40,300 bases of DNA, from the NCBI GenBank assembly GCA_022839105.1, contig JALHDH010000014.1:1-40300 (forward strand), given 5' to 3'. The notes beneath the pieces were generated by a model. That model was not told the origin of the DNA, ran no database searches, and worked only from the letters and a program-made list of their open reading frames with translations. Below are positions 22,438 to 31,747 of this stretch, piece by piece (position 1 is the stretch's first letter; every line of letters begins with the position of its first letter). The DNA comes from a bacterium (GTDB lineage Bacteria > Vulcanimicrobiota > Xenobia > Xenobiales > Xenobiaceae). A program made the position numbers and the translations under genes.

Positions 22438-24636
22438 GTGCACGAACAGGTCGCCGCCGCCGCCCTGGAAGGGGCCGCCGCCAACGTCTGGCTGGTCCCG
22501 CTTCTCCCCTTCCTGGCCTTCCTGATCCTCTCGTTCCTCACCCGCCCCTGGGGACGGGTCTCGGCCGCCGTCTCGATCCTGGCCCTGACCGGCTCGCTGG
22601 TGATCTCGGCCCAGGTCTTCTGGCAGCGCTTCACCCAGGGCGGGCCTCCCATGCAGGTCGCCCTGCCCTGGATCCCGTTGTCCCCCGACCATCCCCTGGG
22701 CAGCATCGAACTCGGATTGCTGGTGGACAACCTCTCGGCCCTGATGCTCCTGATGGTCTGCTTCGTGGGCCTGTGCATCCAGATCTACTCGACGGCCTAT
22801 ATCCGGACCGAGATCGCCCACTTCCCGACCCAGGGCTCGGCCTCGATGTCCCGCTTCTTCGGCTGGATTTCCCTGTTCACGTTCTCGATGCTGGGCCTGG
22901 TGCTCTCGCACAACCTGCTGGAGATGTACATCTTCTGGGAACTGGTGGGCCTGTGCTCCTACCTGCTGATCGGGTTCTGGTACTTCAAGCACAGCGCCGC
23001 CGAGGCGTGCAAGAAGGCCTTCGTGGTCACCCGCTTCGGAGATCTGGGCTTCCTGATGGGCATCCTGATGCTGGGCGTGGCCCTGGAGGGTTTCGACTTC
23101 CTGGGCCTCACGGCGAAGTTCAGCCAGGGCGTTCCTGACGGCCTGACCGCGGGCTTCGTGGCCCTGGCCACCCTCCTGATCTTCTGCGGAGCCATCGGCA
23201 AGAGCGCCCAGTTCCCCCTGCAGATCTGGCTGCCGGACGCCATGGAAGGTCCCACCCCGGTCTCGGCGCTGATCCACGCGGCCACCATGGTGGCCGCCGG
23301 CGTGTACCTGGTGGCCCGCATCTTTCCCATCTTCCACCCGGCCGGCCACGCCGGGGAGGCGGCCCTGGTGGTGGCCTGGATCGGCGGGACGACCGCCTTC
23401 CTGGCGGCCACCGTCGCCGTGGTCCAGAACGACATCAAGCGCGTCCTGGCCTACTCGACGATCTCGCAGTTGGGCTTCATGATGGCCGGACTGGGCATGG
23501 GGGCCTACACCGCCGGCAGCTTCCACCTGATCACCCACGCCTTCTTCAAGTCCCTGCTCTTCCTGGGCTCGGGCGCGGTGATCGTGGCCTGTCACTCCAA
23601 CGATCTGTGGCGGATGGGCGGCCTGCGCCGGCACATGCCCTTCACCTGGTTTGCCTTCCTCATGGGATGCCTGGCCCTGGCCGGGGTGCCCCCGCTGGCC
23701 GGCTTCTGGTCCAAGGACGAGATCCTGGGCTACGTCCACTCGGCTCCGGGGGGAACGGCTCTCTATCTGGTCCTGACCTTCTCGGCCTTCCTGACGGCCT
23801 TCTACGTCACCCGGATGTACTTCCTGGCCTTCGAAGGGCCCTACCGAAGCGCCGAGAAGGCCCCGGCAGACCTCGCGGGACCCGTCCCGCCCCAGGCGTT
23901 CCCGGCCCCCTTCCCCACCTCCCAGGCCCTGGACGTGGCCCCGGAGTGGACCGAGGAGAAGGCCATGGCCAGCGGAGAGGACCTGCCGGCGGCCTGCCGG
24001 GGAGCCGGGATGGAGCAGGTTCCCCACGGCGGGCATCTCCCGCACGAGGTCAGCCCCTGGATGTGGGCTCCCCTGCTGGTCCTGGCCTTCTTCGCCGTCT
24101 TCCTGGGCTTCGCCGGCGTCCCGACCGGACTGGGCCTGGGTCTTCCCAACTACTTCGAGGGCTTCATCCACCTGTCGGGCGAGGGCCACGCTCACGAATT
24201 CCACTGGACGCCGATGCTGGTCAGCCTCGTCGTGGCCCTGGCCGGCATCGCCCTGGGTGCCTGGCTCTTCGCAAGGGCCCCCGAACGCGGCGAGCGCAGG
24301 CTTCGCGCCGCCCTGGGTCCGGTCTGGCCCCTCCTGGCTCAGAAGTGGTACCTGGATCACCTCTGGGCCCGAGCGCTGGCCGGGTCCATGTACGCCGGAG
24401 CCCGGGCCAGCGCCTGGGTGGAGGCGAACCTGGTCGACCGCGTGGTCCTGTCGGTAGCCCAGACCATCCGCAACTGGGGTGCCTGGCTGCGCGCCGAACA
24501 CACCGGCAAGGTGCAGCAGTACGCCCTGATGCTGCTGCTGGCCCTGGTCCTCCTGGCGGTGGGAATCGGCTTCGTGGAGCCGGGCTTCTTCACCAGTCGC
24601 CAGTACTTCCTCGACCTTCTGGAGGGCGGCCGATGA
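22438..24636 (+). CDS. nuoL: NADH-quinone oxidoreductase subunit L
   Basis: A 732-residue NuoL, the distal antiporter-like subunit that pumps protons and carries the long lateral helix. Markers: L-L-V-D-N-L-S-A-L-M-L near residue 100, the proton-path glutamate in M-Y-I-F-W-E-L-V-G-L-C-S-Y-L-L-I-G-F, and F-P-L-Q-I-W-L-P-D-A-M-E-G-P-T-P-V-S-A-L-I-H-A-A-T-M-V with the broken-helix histidine. Residues ~470-535 form a polar Pro/Ala/Glu-rich insertion before the last helices, longer than in many NuoL. GTG 22438 lies 4 bases after nuoK. Its C-terminus is complete, ending in a final membrane helix. Confidence 0.95.
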   Translation: MHEQVAAAALEGAAANVWLVPLLPFLAFLILSFLTRPWGRVSAAVSILALTGSLVISAQVFWQRFTQGGPPMQVALPWIPLSPDHPLGSIELGLLVDNLSALMLLMVCFVGLCIQIYSTAYIRTEIAHFPTQGSASMSRFFGWISLFTFSMLGLVLSHNLLEMYIFWELVGLCSYLLIGFWYFKHSAAEACKKAFVVTRFGDLGFLMGILMLGVALEGFDFLGLTAKFSQGVPDGLTAGFVALATLLIFCGAIGKSAQFPLQIWLPDAMEGPTPVSALIHAATMVAAGVYLVARIFPIFHPAGHAGEAALVVAWIGGTTAFLAATVAVVQNDIKRVLAYSTISQLGFMMAGLGMGAYTAGSFHLITHAFFKSLLFLGSGAVIVACHSNDLWRMGGLRRHMPFTWFAFLMGCLALAGVPPLAGFWSKDEILGYVHSAPGGTALYLVLTFSAFLTAFYVTRMYFLAFEGPYRSAEKAPADLAGPVPPQAFPAPFPTSQALDVAPEWTEEKAMASGEDLPAACRGAGMEQVPHGGHLPHEVSPWMWAPLLVLAFFAVFLGFAGVPTGLGLGLPNYFEGFIHLSGEGHAHEFHWTPMLVSLVVALAGIALGAWLFARAPERGERRLRAALGPVWPLLAQKWYLDHLWARALAGSMYAGARASAWVEANLVDRVVLSVAQTIRNWGAWLRAEHTGKVQQYALMLLLALVLLAVGIGFVEPGFFTSRQYFLDLLEGGR

Positions 24637-24698
24637 TTCAGGCCACGACCCGGACCTTGCCTTCATCCGACCCTCTTCGACAAGGGATATAGCACCCG

Positions 24699-26240
24699 AT
24701 GGACTCGCTTGTGACCCAACTCGACGCGCTCCCCCTCCTGAGCCTGATCACCCTGGCGCCCCTGGCCGGGGCCCTGCTCATCCTGTGCCTGCCCGAACGC
24801 CCGGTGCGGACCATCCAGGCCGTGGCCCTGGTGGCCACGGGCTTCCCGCTGGTCCTGGCCGGCTGGCTCTACGCCCGGATGCTTGCCCACCCGGATACCA
24901 CCGGCTTCTTGTGGCAGGAAATCCATCCCTGGCTTCCGGAATTCGGCGTGCAGTACCACCTGGGAGTGGACGGGCTCTCGATGCCGATGGTCCTGCTCTC
25001 GGGAATCATCTGCTTCACGGCGGCCTGCATCTCGCTGCAGATCGACTTCCGCCACAAGGAATACTTCGCCCTGGCCCTGACGGCGATGACGGGCGTCTTC
25101 GGAGTCTTCACCTCGCTGGATCTCTTCCTGCTGATCCTGTTCTACGAGCTGGCCAGCATCCCGATGTTCTTCCTGGTGGGGATCTGGGGCTCGGACAAGA
25201 CCGGACCAGGCAGGCCCATCCGCCGCCAGGACGCGGCCATGAAGCTCCTGCTCTACCTGCAGTTGGGCGGCGGCCTGGTGCTGCTGGGCCTCTTCGGGCT
25301 GTACTTCCTTTCGGATCTGAAGACCTTCGACTACCCCGAGCTCCTGCGCGCCACCCTGGCCCGCGAGCAGCAGATCTGGCTCTTCGCGCTGATCTTCCTG
25401 GGCTTCGCCATCGAGGCCGGCCTGGTTCCCTTCCACACCTGGCTTCCCGATGGCCATTCCTCGGCCCCCACGGCCCTGTCCATGCTGCTGGCCGGAGTCC
25501 TGCTGAAGATGGGCGGCTACGGCATCCTGCGCGTGGCGGTGGGCCTGCTGCCCGAGGGGGCCCGGTTCTGGCTTCCCTTGATCGGGGTCCTGGCCATCGT
25601 CAACATCCTGTACGGAGCCCTGTGCGCGCTGAGGCAGACCGACATCAAGCTGATGATCGCCTATTCCTCGGTCAGCCACATGGGGATCGTCTTTTTGGGA
25701 ACCTCCACGATGGCCTCGCCCGAGCTCGGGACGGGAGCCCTCTTCGGAGCCACCGGGGCGGTCTTCCAGATGTTCTCGCACGGAGTCATCACGGCGTTGC
25801 TCTTCGGCCTGGCCGGGACGGTGTACCTGGTGACCCACTCCCGGGACATGACCCGCTGGGGAGGGCTGGCCTCCAGGATGCCGTGGCTTGCCACGGTCTA
25901 CGTGCTGGCCGCCCTGGGCTCGCTGGGACTGCCCGGGATGTCGGGCTTTGCCGCCGAATTGATGGTCTTCCTGGGCACCTGGCAGCAGCGCCCGTTCCTG
26001 GCCGTCCTGGCCATCTGCGGGCTGGTGATCACCGCCACCTACCTGCTGCGCTCGGTCCAGTTCGCCTTCTACGGTCCGCTGAATCCCAGGCACGCCGAGG
26101 TCCGCGACGCCTTGCCCGCCGAGAAGCTCCCCTTGGGCCTGCTGGCCTTGACCACCCTGGCCTTCGGCCTGGCCCCCCGACTGCTGACCGACGTCACCAC
26201 GCCGGCCCTGCAGGCGATCCTCGAGCGCCTGGTCCCTTGA
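24699..26240 (+). CDS. nuoM: NADH-quinone oxidoreductase subunit M
   Basis: A 513-residue NuoM, the middle antiporter-like proton-pumping subunit with about 14 helices. Markers are H-L-G-V-D-G-L-S-M-P-M-V-L, the glutamate in L-I-L-F-Y-E-L-A-S-I-P-M-F-F-L, the lysine of D-A-A-M-K-L-L-L-Y, and V-P-F-H-T-W-L-P-D-G-H-S-S-A-P-T-A-L-S with L-L-K-M-G-G-Y-G. AAGGGA lies about 12 bases before ATG 24699, and 62 bases separate it from nuoL, the largest gap inside the second half of the operon. Confidence 0.95.
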   Translation: MDSLVTQLDALPLLSLITLAPLAGALLILCLPERPVRTIQAVALVATGFPLVLAGWLYARMLAHPDTTGFLWQEIHPWLPEFGVQYHLGVDGLSMPMVLLSGIICFTAACISLQIDFRHKEYFALALTAMTGVFGVFTSLDLFLLILFYELASIPMFFLVGIWGSDKTGPGRPIRRQDAAMKLLLYLQLGGGLVLLGLFGLYFLSDLKTFDYPELLRATLAREQQIWLFALIFLGFAIEAGLVPFHTWLPDGHSSAPTALSMLLAGVLLKMGGYGILRVAVGLLPEGARFWLPLIGVLAIVNILYGALCALRQTDIKLMIAYSSVSHMGIVFLGTSTMASPELGTGALFGATGAVFQMFSHGVITALLFGLAGTVYLVTHSRDMTRWGGLASRMPWLATVYVLAALGSLGLPGMSGFAAELMVFLGTWQQRPFLAVLAICGLVITATYLLRSVQFAFYGPLNPRHAEVRDALPAEKLPLGLLALTTLAFGLAPRLLTDVTTPALQAILERLVP

Positions 26241-26286
26241 GCCTGGCCAGCGCCCCGAACCGAACCGACCGAAAAGAGAGACCGTC

Positions 26287-27798
26287 GTGACAAACGCGCT
26301 GACGATGCTGCAGGCCCTGACCCCGGAGGTGGTGGTGGCCGCCACGGCCTTCCTGGTGATGGCCCTGGACCTGCGTCGGAAACCGAACCCCCGGGCCCAG
26401 GCCACGGTCGCCATCTTCGGCCTGCTGGCCGGAGCCCTGGCCACCCTTCCGGACTGGCTGGACACCACCTCCGGTCAGGTCCCGGTGGCCCTTTGGGGAG
26501 GCCTCTTCCTGGCCGATCCCCTCTCGGTGGTCTTCAGGGCCCTGGCCTGCCTGACCGGGGTTCTGGTCCTGCTCTTCTCCATCGACCCTCTGGATGCCGA
26601 GCGGCGCAATCCCGGAGACTTCGTGACCCTGGTGCCCTTCGTGGTCCTGGGCCTGATGCTCGCGGTCTCGGCTGGCGAGCTCCTGACCTTCTTCGTGGCC
26701 TTCGAGATCGTCTCGCTCCCGCTCTACCTGATGGCGGCCTGGAACCGGAACGAGCGGGCCTCGGCCGAGGCGGGCCTGAAGTACTTCGTCACCGGTTCGG
26801 TCTCGTCGGCGGTGATGCTGTACGGCATCAGCCTGGTCTTCGGGACCATGGGCACCACCTTCTTCAGCCAGATCGCCGCCCGCTACGAGACCCTGACCGA
26901 CCCGCCCCAGGCCTTCGTCCTGGGAAGCCTGATGATCCTGGCTGCCCTGGGCTTCAAGATCGCCGCCGCACCGTTCCATGTCTGGGCCCCGGATGTCTAC
27001 CAGGGCGCCCCGCGGCCCTCGGCGACGTTCCTGTCCACCGCCCCCAAGGCCGCCATGGTGGCCGTGATGCTCCGCCTGTTCTGGGGCACGCTGGCCTTGC
27101 AGGGCCGCGACTTCCGCCTGGCCGAGACCTGGATGGTGATCTTCGCCGTGATGGCCATCCTCTCGATGTTCTGGGGCAACCTGGTGGCCCTGGTCCAGAC
27201 CGATATCCGGCGCCTGATGGCCTGCTCGGGGATCGCCCATATCGGCTACACCCTTCTCGGCGTCCTGGCCGCTTCGAGGGCCGGAGCGCAGTTGGAGGGG
27301 GCCGCTGCCGCCATCTACTACGTGGTGGTCTACAGCTTCGCCAACCTGGCCGCCTGGGGCGTGATCGTGCTGGTCGGGTGGCGGACCGGCAGCGACCGGA
27401 TCGAGGACTACTCGGGCCTGGCCCGACGCAGCCCTTTCCTGGCCTTCGCCCTGTTGATCTCGCTGCTCTCGCTGGCGGGAGCTCCGCCCCTGGCGGGGTT
27501 CCTGGGCAAGTTCTACCTCTTCCGTGCCCTCTGGGAAGCCCAGCCGGCCTGGTGGTGGATGGTCCTGATCGGCATCCTGAACTCGGTGATCTCGCTGTAC
27601 TACTACTTCGGGATCCTCAAGCCCGTCTACTTCGGGACGCCCCGGGACGAGGATTCCCCCCTGCCCGTGCCCTGGCGCTTCCGGGCCGGCCTTCTGGCCT
27701 GCCTGGCCGTGATCATGGTCCTGGGGCTGTACCCCGGGCTGACCCGGATGACCCTGCAGGCCGGCGCAGCCGTGCTGAACCTCCCCGGCGCCCCCTGA
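26287..27798 (+). CDS. nuoN: NADH-quinone oxidoreductase subunit N
   Basis: A 503-residue NuoN, the antiporter-like subunit next to NuoK. Markers are the glutamate in F-F-V-A-F-E-I-V-S-L-P-L-Y-L-M, the lysine of L-K-Y-F-V-T-G-S-V-S-S-A, and K-I-A-A-A-P-F-H-V-W-A-P-D-V-Y-Q-G-A-P plus S-T-A-P-K-A-A. The start is GTG 26287, with AGAGAG close upstream. It is the last gene of the operon; a GC-rich hairpin follows at 27821-27851. Confidence 0.95.
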   Translation: MTNALTMLQALTPEVVVAATAFLVMALDLRRKPNPRAQATVAIFGLLAGALATLPDWLDTTSGQVPVALWGGLFLADPLSVVFRALACLTGVLVLLFSIDPLDAERRNPGDFVTLVPFVVLGLMLAVSAGELLTFFVAFEIVSLPLYLMAAWNRNERASAEAGLKYFVTGSVSSAVMLYGISLVFGTMGTTFFSQIAARYETLTDPPQAFVLGSLMILAALGFKIAAAPFHVWAPDVYQGAPRPSATFLSTAPKAAMVAVMLRLFWGTLALQGRDFRLAETWMVIFAVMAILSMFWGNLVALVQTDIRRLMACSGIAHIGYTLLGVLAASRAGAQLEGAAAAIYYVVVYSFANLAAWGVIVLVGWRTGSDRIEDYSGLARRSPFLAFALLISLLSLAGAPPLAGFLGKFYLFRALWEAQPAWWWMVLIGILNSVISLYYYFGILKPVYFGTPRDEDSPLPVPWRFRAGLLACLAVIMVLGLYPGLTRMTLQAGAAVLNLPGAP

Positions 27799-27820
27799 CC
27801 AAGGAGCCCTCCGACACCGC

Positions 27821-27851
27821 GCCTCCCCCGGGGCTCCATCCCCGGGAAGGC
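27821..27851. terminator. imperfect hairpin after nuoN
   Basis: GCCT-C-CCC-C-GGGG (27821-27833) pairs with CCCCGGG-A-AGGC with one mismatch and one bulge around a CTCCAT loop. It lies between the convergent nuoN (stop 27798) and the minus-strand gene ending at 27871. No T-run is seen, so the call is moderate. Confidence 0.4.
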
Positions 27852-27870
27852 GGGCCCGGAGCCAAGGCTC

Positions 27871-28518
27871 CTAGACTCCCGAATCCGCGGGTTCGTCAGG
27901 AGGCAGGGTCCCCATGCGGCGCAAGGCCTCCCGGGCGGCCCCGGAAAGCTCCTCGGAATCGCTGTCCCGGGCCGCCTGGAGGATCGGGTCGGCTCCCAAT
28001 CCCAGCACCTTGACGGCCTCGTGCAGCACCCCCAGGCGCTCGGCTCCTCCCCCGCGGCGCCCGACATAGTCGACCAGCTCCGGAACCAGTTCGGCTCCGA
28101 ACTTGTAGACCAGCCAGACGGCCACCTCGGGCGCGACCTCGCCCGTAGCCAGGACCTCGCGCCCCACCTCCAGCATGCGCTGGCGATAGCGCCCGGGGAA
28201 GCGGCGGAAGACCGCCCGGGTCAGGCGGAAGCGGGTCTGCGACGTGGTCGAGGCCTCGGCCGCGGCGGCCACCGGGGCCTCGAAGAGCTTGGGGTCGGAC
28301 TCCATCATGAGGTCCGCCGTCTCGTCCGCAGGAGGATCCGCACCCTGAAGCGGGACCCGGGTCAGAAAGCCCCGAGCCTCTCGGGCCAGGCCTTGAGGAT
28401 CCCGGAGCAGCAGCTCCTCCACCAGTTCCCGACAACGCTGTCGGGCCTGCAGGGGATCGCAGAGCGCCTCGTCCAGGCGGGCACGAAGGGATTCTTCGGA
28501 AACAGGGGAGGTCGACAT
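27871..28518 (-). CDS. hypothetical helical protein (215 aa)
   Basis: A protein I do not recognise. It is charged and all-helical in look, with an Ala/Pro-rich middle (residues ~58-95) linking two helical parts. The C-terminal part, ending in S-G-A-A-R-E-A-L-R-R-M-G, resembles a short HEAT-like repeat pair. No signal peptide or membrane segment. ATG 28518 is preceded on the minus strand by GAGGAGGAC, a strong but tightly spaced ribosome binding site. It is transcribed away from the flavoprotein gene at 28605, with 86 bases between the two starts. Confidence 0.65.
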   Translation of the reverse strand: MSTSPVSEESLRARLDEALCDPLQARQRCRELVEELLLRDPQGLAREARGFLTRVPLQGADPPADETADLMMESDPKLFEAPVAAAAEASTTSQTRFRLTRAVFRRFPGRYRQRMLEVGREVLATGEVAPEVAVWLVYKFGAELVPELVDYVGRRGGGAERLGVLHEAVKVLGLGADPILQAARDSDSEELSGAAREALRRMGTLPPDEPADSGV

Positions 28519-28604
28519 GTCCTCCTCGTTCGAGGCCGCCTGGACCTTCCCTGTGCCCGACCGCAGGAAGGGTTCCGCCCCCTCGGCGGGCGAAGCCGAC
28601 CGGC

Positions 28605-29825
28605 ATGGAGGAAAGCCAGGTCCTGATCGTGGGAGGAGGTCCGGCCGGCCTGATGGCCGCCGAGGCCTTGAGCCATTGCGGAGTGCGGGTCGAGATCTGC
28701 GAGAGGATGCCCTCGGTGGGCCGGAAGTTCCTTCTGGCCGGTCGGGGAGGCCTGAACCTGACCCGCCAGGAGCCCCTGGAGCTCTTCCTGGAACGCTTCG
28801 GCCCCCGTCGCGGGCAACTCGAGGCTGCGCTGGGCTCCTTCGGTCCCGATGCCGTCCGCGACTGGGTCGCCGGCCTGGGCTTCCAGACCTTCGTGGGCAC
28901 CTCGGGCCGGGTCTTCCCCCAGGACATGCTGGCGGCGCCCCTGCTTCGGGCCTGGGTCTCCCGCCTGCGACGAACCGGGGTGCGCTTCAGCACCGGCCAC
29001 CGGATGGTGGGCTGGGAACCGGACCTGACCTTGCACTTCGAGACCCCCTCAGGCCCCAGGAGAATCCGCCCCCAGGCCGCCATCCTGGCCATGGGAGGGG
29101 GCAGTTGGAGTCGGCTGGGCTCGGACGGAGCCTGGGCTCCCCTGTTGGCGGCCCGGGGCGTGGGGGTCTCGCGATTGCGCCCCGCCAACTGCGGGTTCGA
29201 GGTTCCCTGGACCCCCCACTTCCGCGAGCGCTTCGCCGGGGCGCCGGTCAAGTCGGTGGCGGCCCGGCTTCCCGAGGGAGAGGCACGTCAGGGAGAATTC
29301 GTCGTGACCGCCTTCGGGGTGGAGGGGAGCCTGATCTACCTTTTTGCGGCGGCCCTGCGGGACGAAATCGAGAGAGCAGGCTCGGCCAGGCTCCTGCTGG
29401 ACCTGGTCCCCGGACGGGATCTCCAGCGCCTGGAGCGGGAACTCTCGGCCCCCCGGGGCTCCCGCTCCCTGGCCGAACACCTGCGCCGCCGCGCGGGGAT
29501 CCAGGGGGTCAAGGCGGGGCTGGTCCGGGAGCTTCTGGTCCCGGAGGACCTGGCCCGACCGGATCGGCTTGCCCGGAGCCTCAAGGAACTCCCCCTGCTC
29601 CTGCTCGCCCCTCGCCCCCTGGATGAAGCGATCAGCACCGCCGGGGGGGTGCTCTTCGAAGAACTCGACGAGCACCTCATGCTGCGAGCGTTCCCCGGCC
29701 TGTTCTGCGCCGGAGAGATGCTGGATTGGGAGGCCCCCACCGGCGGCTATCTCCTGACTGCCTGCCTGGCCACGGGACGCCTGGCGGGTCAAAGCGCCGC
29801 GAGGTGGCTGAAGGCATCCAGGTGA
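28605..29825 (+). CDS. FAD-dependent oxidoreductase, HI0933/YhiN-like (PP_4765 group)
   Basis: A 406-residue flavoprotein of the HI0933-like family, in look closest to the PP_4765-type branch. The N-terminus binds FAD: V-L-I-V-G-G-G-P-A-G-L-M-A-A-E, then E-R-M-P-S-V-G-R-K-F-L-L-A-G-R-G-G-L-N-L-T, a family hallmark. Later parts include A-I-L-A-M-G-G-G-S-W and the C-terminal G-L-F-C-A-G-E-M-L-D-W-E-A-P-T-G-G-Y-L-L-T-A-C-L-A-T-G, which closes over FAD. Related proteins reduce varied substrates, and the physiological role of this branch is not settled. No clear ribosome binding site precedes ATG 28605, yet the Rossmann motif begins at residue 6, so the start is credible. Confidence 0.85.
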   Translation: MEESQVLIVGGGPAGLMAAEALSHCGVRVEICERMPSVGRKFLLAGRGGLNLTRQEPLELFLERFGPRRGQLEAALGSFGPDAVRDWVAGLGFQTFVGTSGRVFPQDMLAAPLLRAWVSRLRRTGVRFSTGHRMVGWEPDLTLHFETPSGPRRIRPQAAILAMGGGSWSRLGSDGAWAPLLAARGVGVSRLRPANCGFEVPWTPHFRERFAGAPVKSVAARLPEGEARQGEFVVTAFGVEGSLIYLFAAALRDEIERAGSARLLLDLVPGRDLQRLERELSAPRGSRSLAEHLRRRAGIQGVKAGLVRELLVPEDLARPDRLARSLKELPLLLLAPRPLDEAISTAGGVLFEELDEHLMLRAFPGLFCAGEMLDWEAPTGGYLLTACLATGRLAGQSAARWLKASR

Positions 29826-29865
29826 ACCTGGACGAGCCACCCGGGGAGGGCTCCCAGACAAAGAC

Positions 29866-29896
29866 GACGGCCCCGCTCCGAAGAGGCGGGGCCGTC
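29866..29896. terminator. bidirectional hairpin terminator
   Basis: Perfect 11-bp stem, 29866-29876 with 29886-29896, and a 9-base loop. It lies between the convergent flavoprotein gene (stop 29825) and lipoprotein gene (stop 29923). On the minus strand it is followed by GTCTTTGTCTG, a partly T-rich tail. Confidence 0.65.
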
Positions 29897-29922
29897 CGGG
29901 TCAGGCCGGAAGGGCCCTCGGA

Positions 29923-31557
29923 CTACCAGCCGTAGAAGGACTCGGTCTGTCCGTCCCGATCCAGGGTGCGATACCAGGTGTTGCTGTATTCCTGACCGGC
30001 CTGGTTGCGCCAGGTGATCTTGATGTTGTAGGTCCGCCCCACGATGGCGCCGTCGGCCCTCAACTGGTTGTAGGAGTTGCCGGTATCGGTGTACCAGGTG
30101 TTCGACCAGCGCTTGGAGTAGTTGCCCTGCTCGAAGATCTCGATCCGATAGGCCCAGTGGCGGGTGTCGCCCGAGTCGTAGGGATAGCCGCGGACGTAGA
30201 GGTTGCCGGTGGTCTCACCTCCGCCGCCACCGCCGCCGCCACCCGAGGCGGGCGCCAGCTCGACCAGGACCGAGCGCGTCGCTCCGGCCAGGATGCTGAC
30301 CTGCCCGACCGCCGTCTGGTGGCCGATGCGGGTGACGTAGACCAGGTGGTCGCCGGCGGGAATCCCGTCGATCCGGAACTCGCCGTTGGCATCCGAGACC
30401 GCGGTCTGCCCGGTGTCCACCATGATCTGGGCGCCCGAGAGCGGCACGCCTCCGGTGCTTCGGACCAGCCCGGAAAGCGAGCCGGTGGAACCGCTGCCGG
30501 AGTTGGCCACGGTGACGGCCACCCGGTTGCTGGGATAGCGGTTGACCAGGACCACCAGGTTCCCGGCGGTGAGCCCTGCGGGAACCGTGAAGCGGACCCG
30601 GTTGGCCGCCCAGCTCTGGATGTTGGCATTGGGGACGGGGACGCCCTTGACCACCACGACTCCCGTGCCTGCATCACCCAGGCCGGTGCCGGTGATCTCG
30701 ACGGTGCTGCCGGCCGAGAGCGACGAAGTCGAAAGCGAGGCGATGTTGGGCAGGGGGCTGGGCGGAAGCACGTTGAGGTTGAGCTCCGCCTCGGTCCAGG
30801 AGAAGAGCCAGCAGCCGAGGCCGGACTGCAGGACCACCGAAGGTCCGGTCAGATCCCGGGTGAGGTAGGTATTCCCCTGCTGGAAGTACAGATAACGATA
30901 GATCCAGGCCGCCCCCGCGGTCAGATCGTCGGTGGCCGCTTCTTCCACGACCCGGGTGGAACCAGCCTGACGCGTCACGGTCATCGAGCGGGTGGCCAGA
31001 TTGGCGGCCGAGGGGCAGCCCAGCAGGTTCCAGCCCGCCTGCAGATGGGCCGTGGTCACCGAGCCGGCATTCTCCGGACCCACCACCGAAACCGAGATGG
31101 GCTGATCCGCATAGGCCCAGTAGCCGCGAGTGGTGTCCAGGGCGCCGGGATTCTGGGCCGGGTCCACGTAGACGTAGCCGGTTCCCTCATAGGTGCACAA
31201 CTGATAGGTGAACCCCGAAGCCGAGGTGACCGACTCCAGGGGGAAGGAGATCAGGGTCCAGCCGGCGGGGAGGTTGTAGTTCACCGTGCGACCCGAGACC
31301 GCCTCGCCGGAAGACTCCCGGGCCTGCCGGGCCAGGGGAGGCAGGGCTCCGGGCGGGCCCGGGGCCACGGCCGGGGAGAGCGGGTCGGCCCCGCCACCGC
31401 CGCCGCCACCGATGGGAGGTGGAATCGAGGGGATCTCGGTCATGCCGACGCCGCCGCCTCCCCCTCCTCCCCCGCAACCGGGGAGGACAAGTCCCGCCGC
31501 CAGGAGCAGCAGGACCGCCACGATACGAAATGCCAGATGCGAGAGCCTCAAGGCCAT
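29923..31557 (-). CDS. secreted lipoprotein with TIG and carboxypeptidase-regulatory-like domains
   Basis: A 544-residue predicted lipoprotein. The signal peptide has a hydrophobic core at about 12-25 and a lipobox L-P-G-C ending at Cys28, followed by Gly-rich spacers. After about residue 90 there is a beta-rich region with Trp-containing repeats (A-G-W-T-L-I-S-F-P and A-G-W-N-L-L-G-C-P), then an IPT/TIG-like Ig domain (~270-350) and a carboxypeptidase-regulatory-like domain (S-G-L-V-R-S-T-G-G-V-P-L-S-G-A...I-P-A-G-D-H). A Gly run then leads to an aromatic-rich C-terminal domain. It is likely a cell-surface binding protein; the ligand is unknown. ATG 31557 is only 1 base from its GGAGG; TTG 31551, two codons later, has a better 7-base spacing and may be the true start. 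Confidence 0.8.
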   Translation of the reverse strand: MALRLSHLAFRIVAVLLLLAAGLVLPGCGGGGGGGGVGMTEIPSIPPPIGGGGGGGADPLSPAVAPGPPGALPPLARQARESSGEAVSGRTVNYNLPAGWTLISFPLESVTSASGFTYQLCTYEGTGYVYVDPAQNPGALDTTRGYWAYADQPISVSVVGPENAGSVTTAHLQAGWNLLGCPSAANLATRSMTVTRQAGSTRVVEEAATDDLTAGAAWIYRYLYFQQGNTYLTRDLTGPSVVLQSGLGCWLFSWTEAELNLNVLPPSPLPNIASLSTSSLSAGSTVEITGTGLGDAGTGVVVVKGVPVPNANIQSWAANRVRFTVPAGLTAGNLVVLVNRYPSNRVAVTVANSGSGSTGSLSGLVRSTGGVPLSGAQIMVDTGQTAVSDANGEFRIDGIPAGDHLVYVTRIGHQTAVGQVSILAGATRSVLVELAPASGGGGGGGGGETTGNLYVRGYPYDSGDTRHWAYRIEIFEQGNYSKRWSNTWYTDTGNSYNQLRADGAIVGRTYNIKITWRNQAGQEYSNTWYRTLDRDGQTESFYGW

Positions 31558-31634
31558 ACCTCCAAAGGATCGGCCGGTCACCGGTCGGCCAGGCTTGACC
31601 GTCCGGGTCCCAGGTCCGGGATTCCCCCAGGAAA

Positions 31635-31640
31635 ATTGTA
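31635..31640 (-). promoter_or_regulatory. possible -10 element of lipoprotein gene
   Basis: On the minus strand TACAAT matches five of six bases of the -10 consensus, about 78 bases upstream of the lipoprotein start. No good -35 sequence lies at 17 or 18 bases. Confidence 0.35.
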
Positions 31641-31717
31641 CGCATCCCGCGGGTTTCCCTGGTTTCCGGATCATGAACACCCCGCCCTGGCGGCGGATCG
31701 AGGTCCACCGGCTCTCG

Positions 31718-31747
31718 TTGCCATGCCCTCCGGCCTTCTGCTAGACT
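31718..31747 (+). promoter_or_regulatory. probable sigma-70-like promoter of the pgpH operon
   Basis: TTGCCA (31718-31723) and TAGACT (31742-31747) are spaced by 18 bases. They match five and four of six consensus bases. A transcript from here would have a leader of about 155 bases before GTG 31909. Confidence 0.5.

Noticed and set aside
22255..24666. An 803-codon open frame on the minus strand opposite nuoK and nuoL
   Set aside because: It is the shadow of conserved membrane protein genes, rich in Gln, Gly, His and Arg with no domain pattern.
24663..26468. A 601-codon minus-strand frame opposite nuoM
   Set aside because: Same reason: complement of a well-conserved gene, no recognisable protein features.
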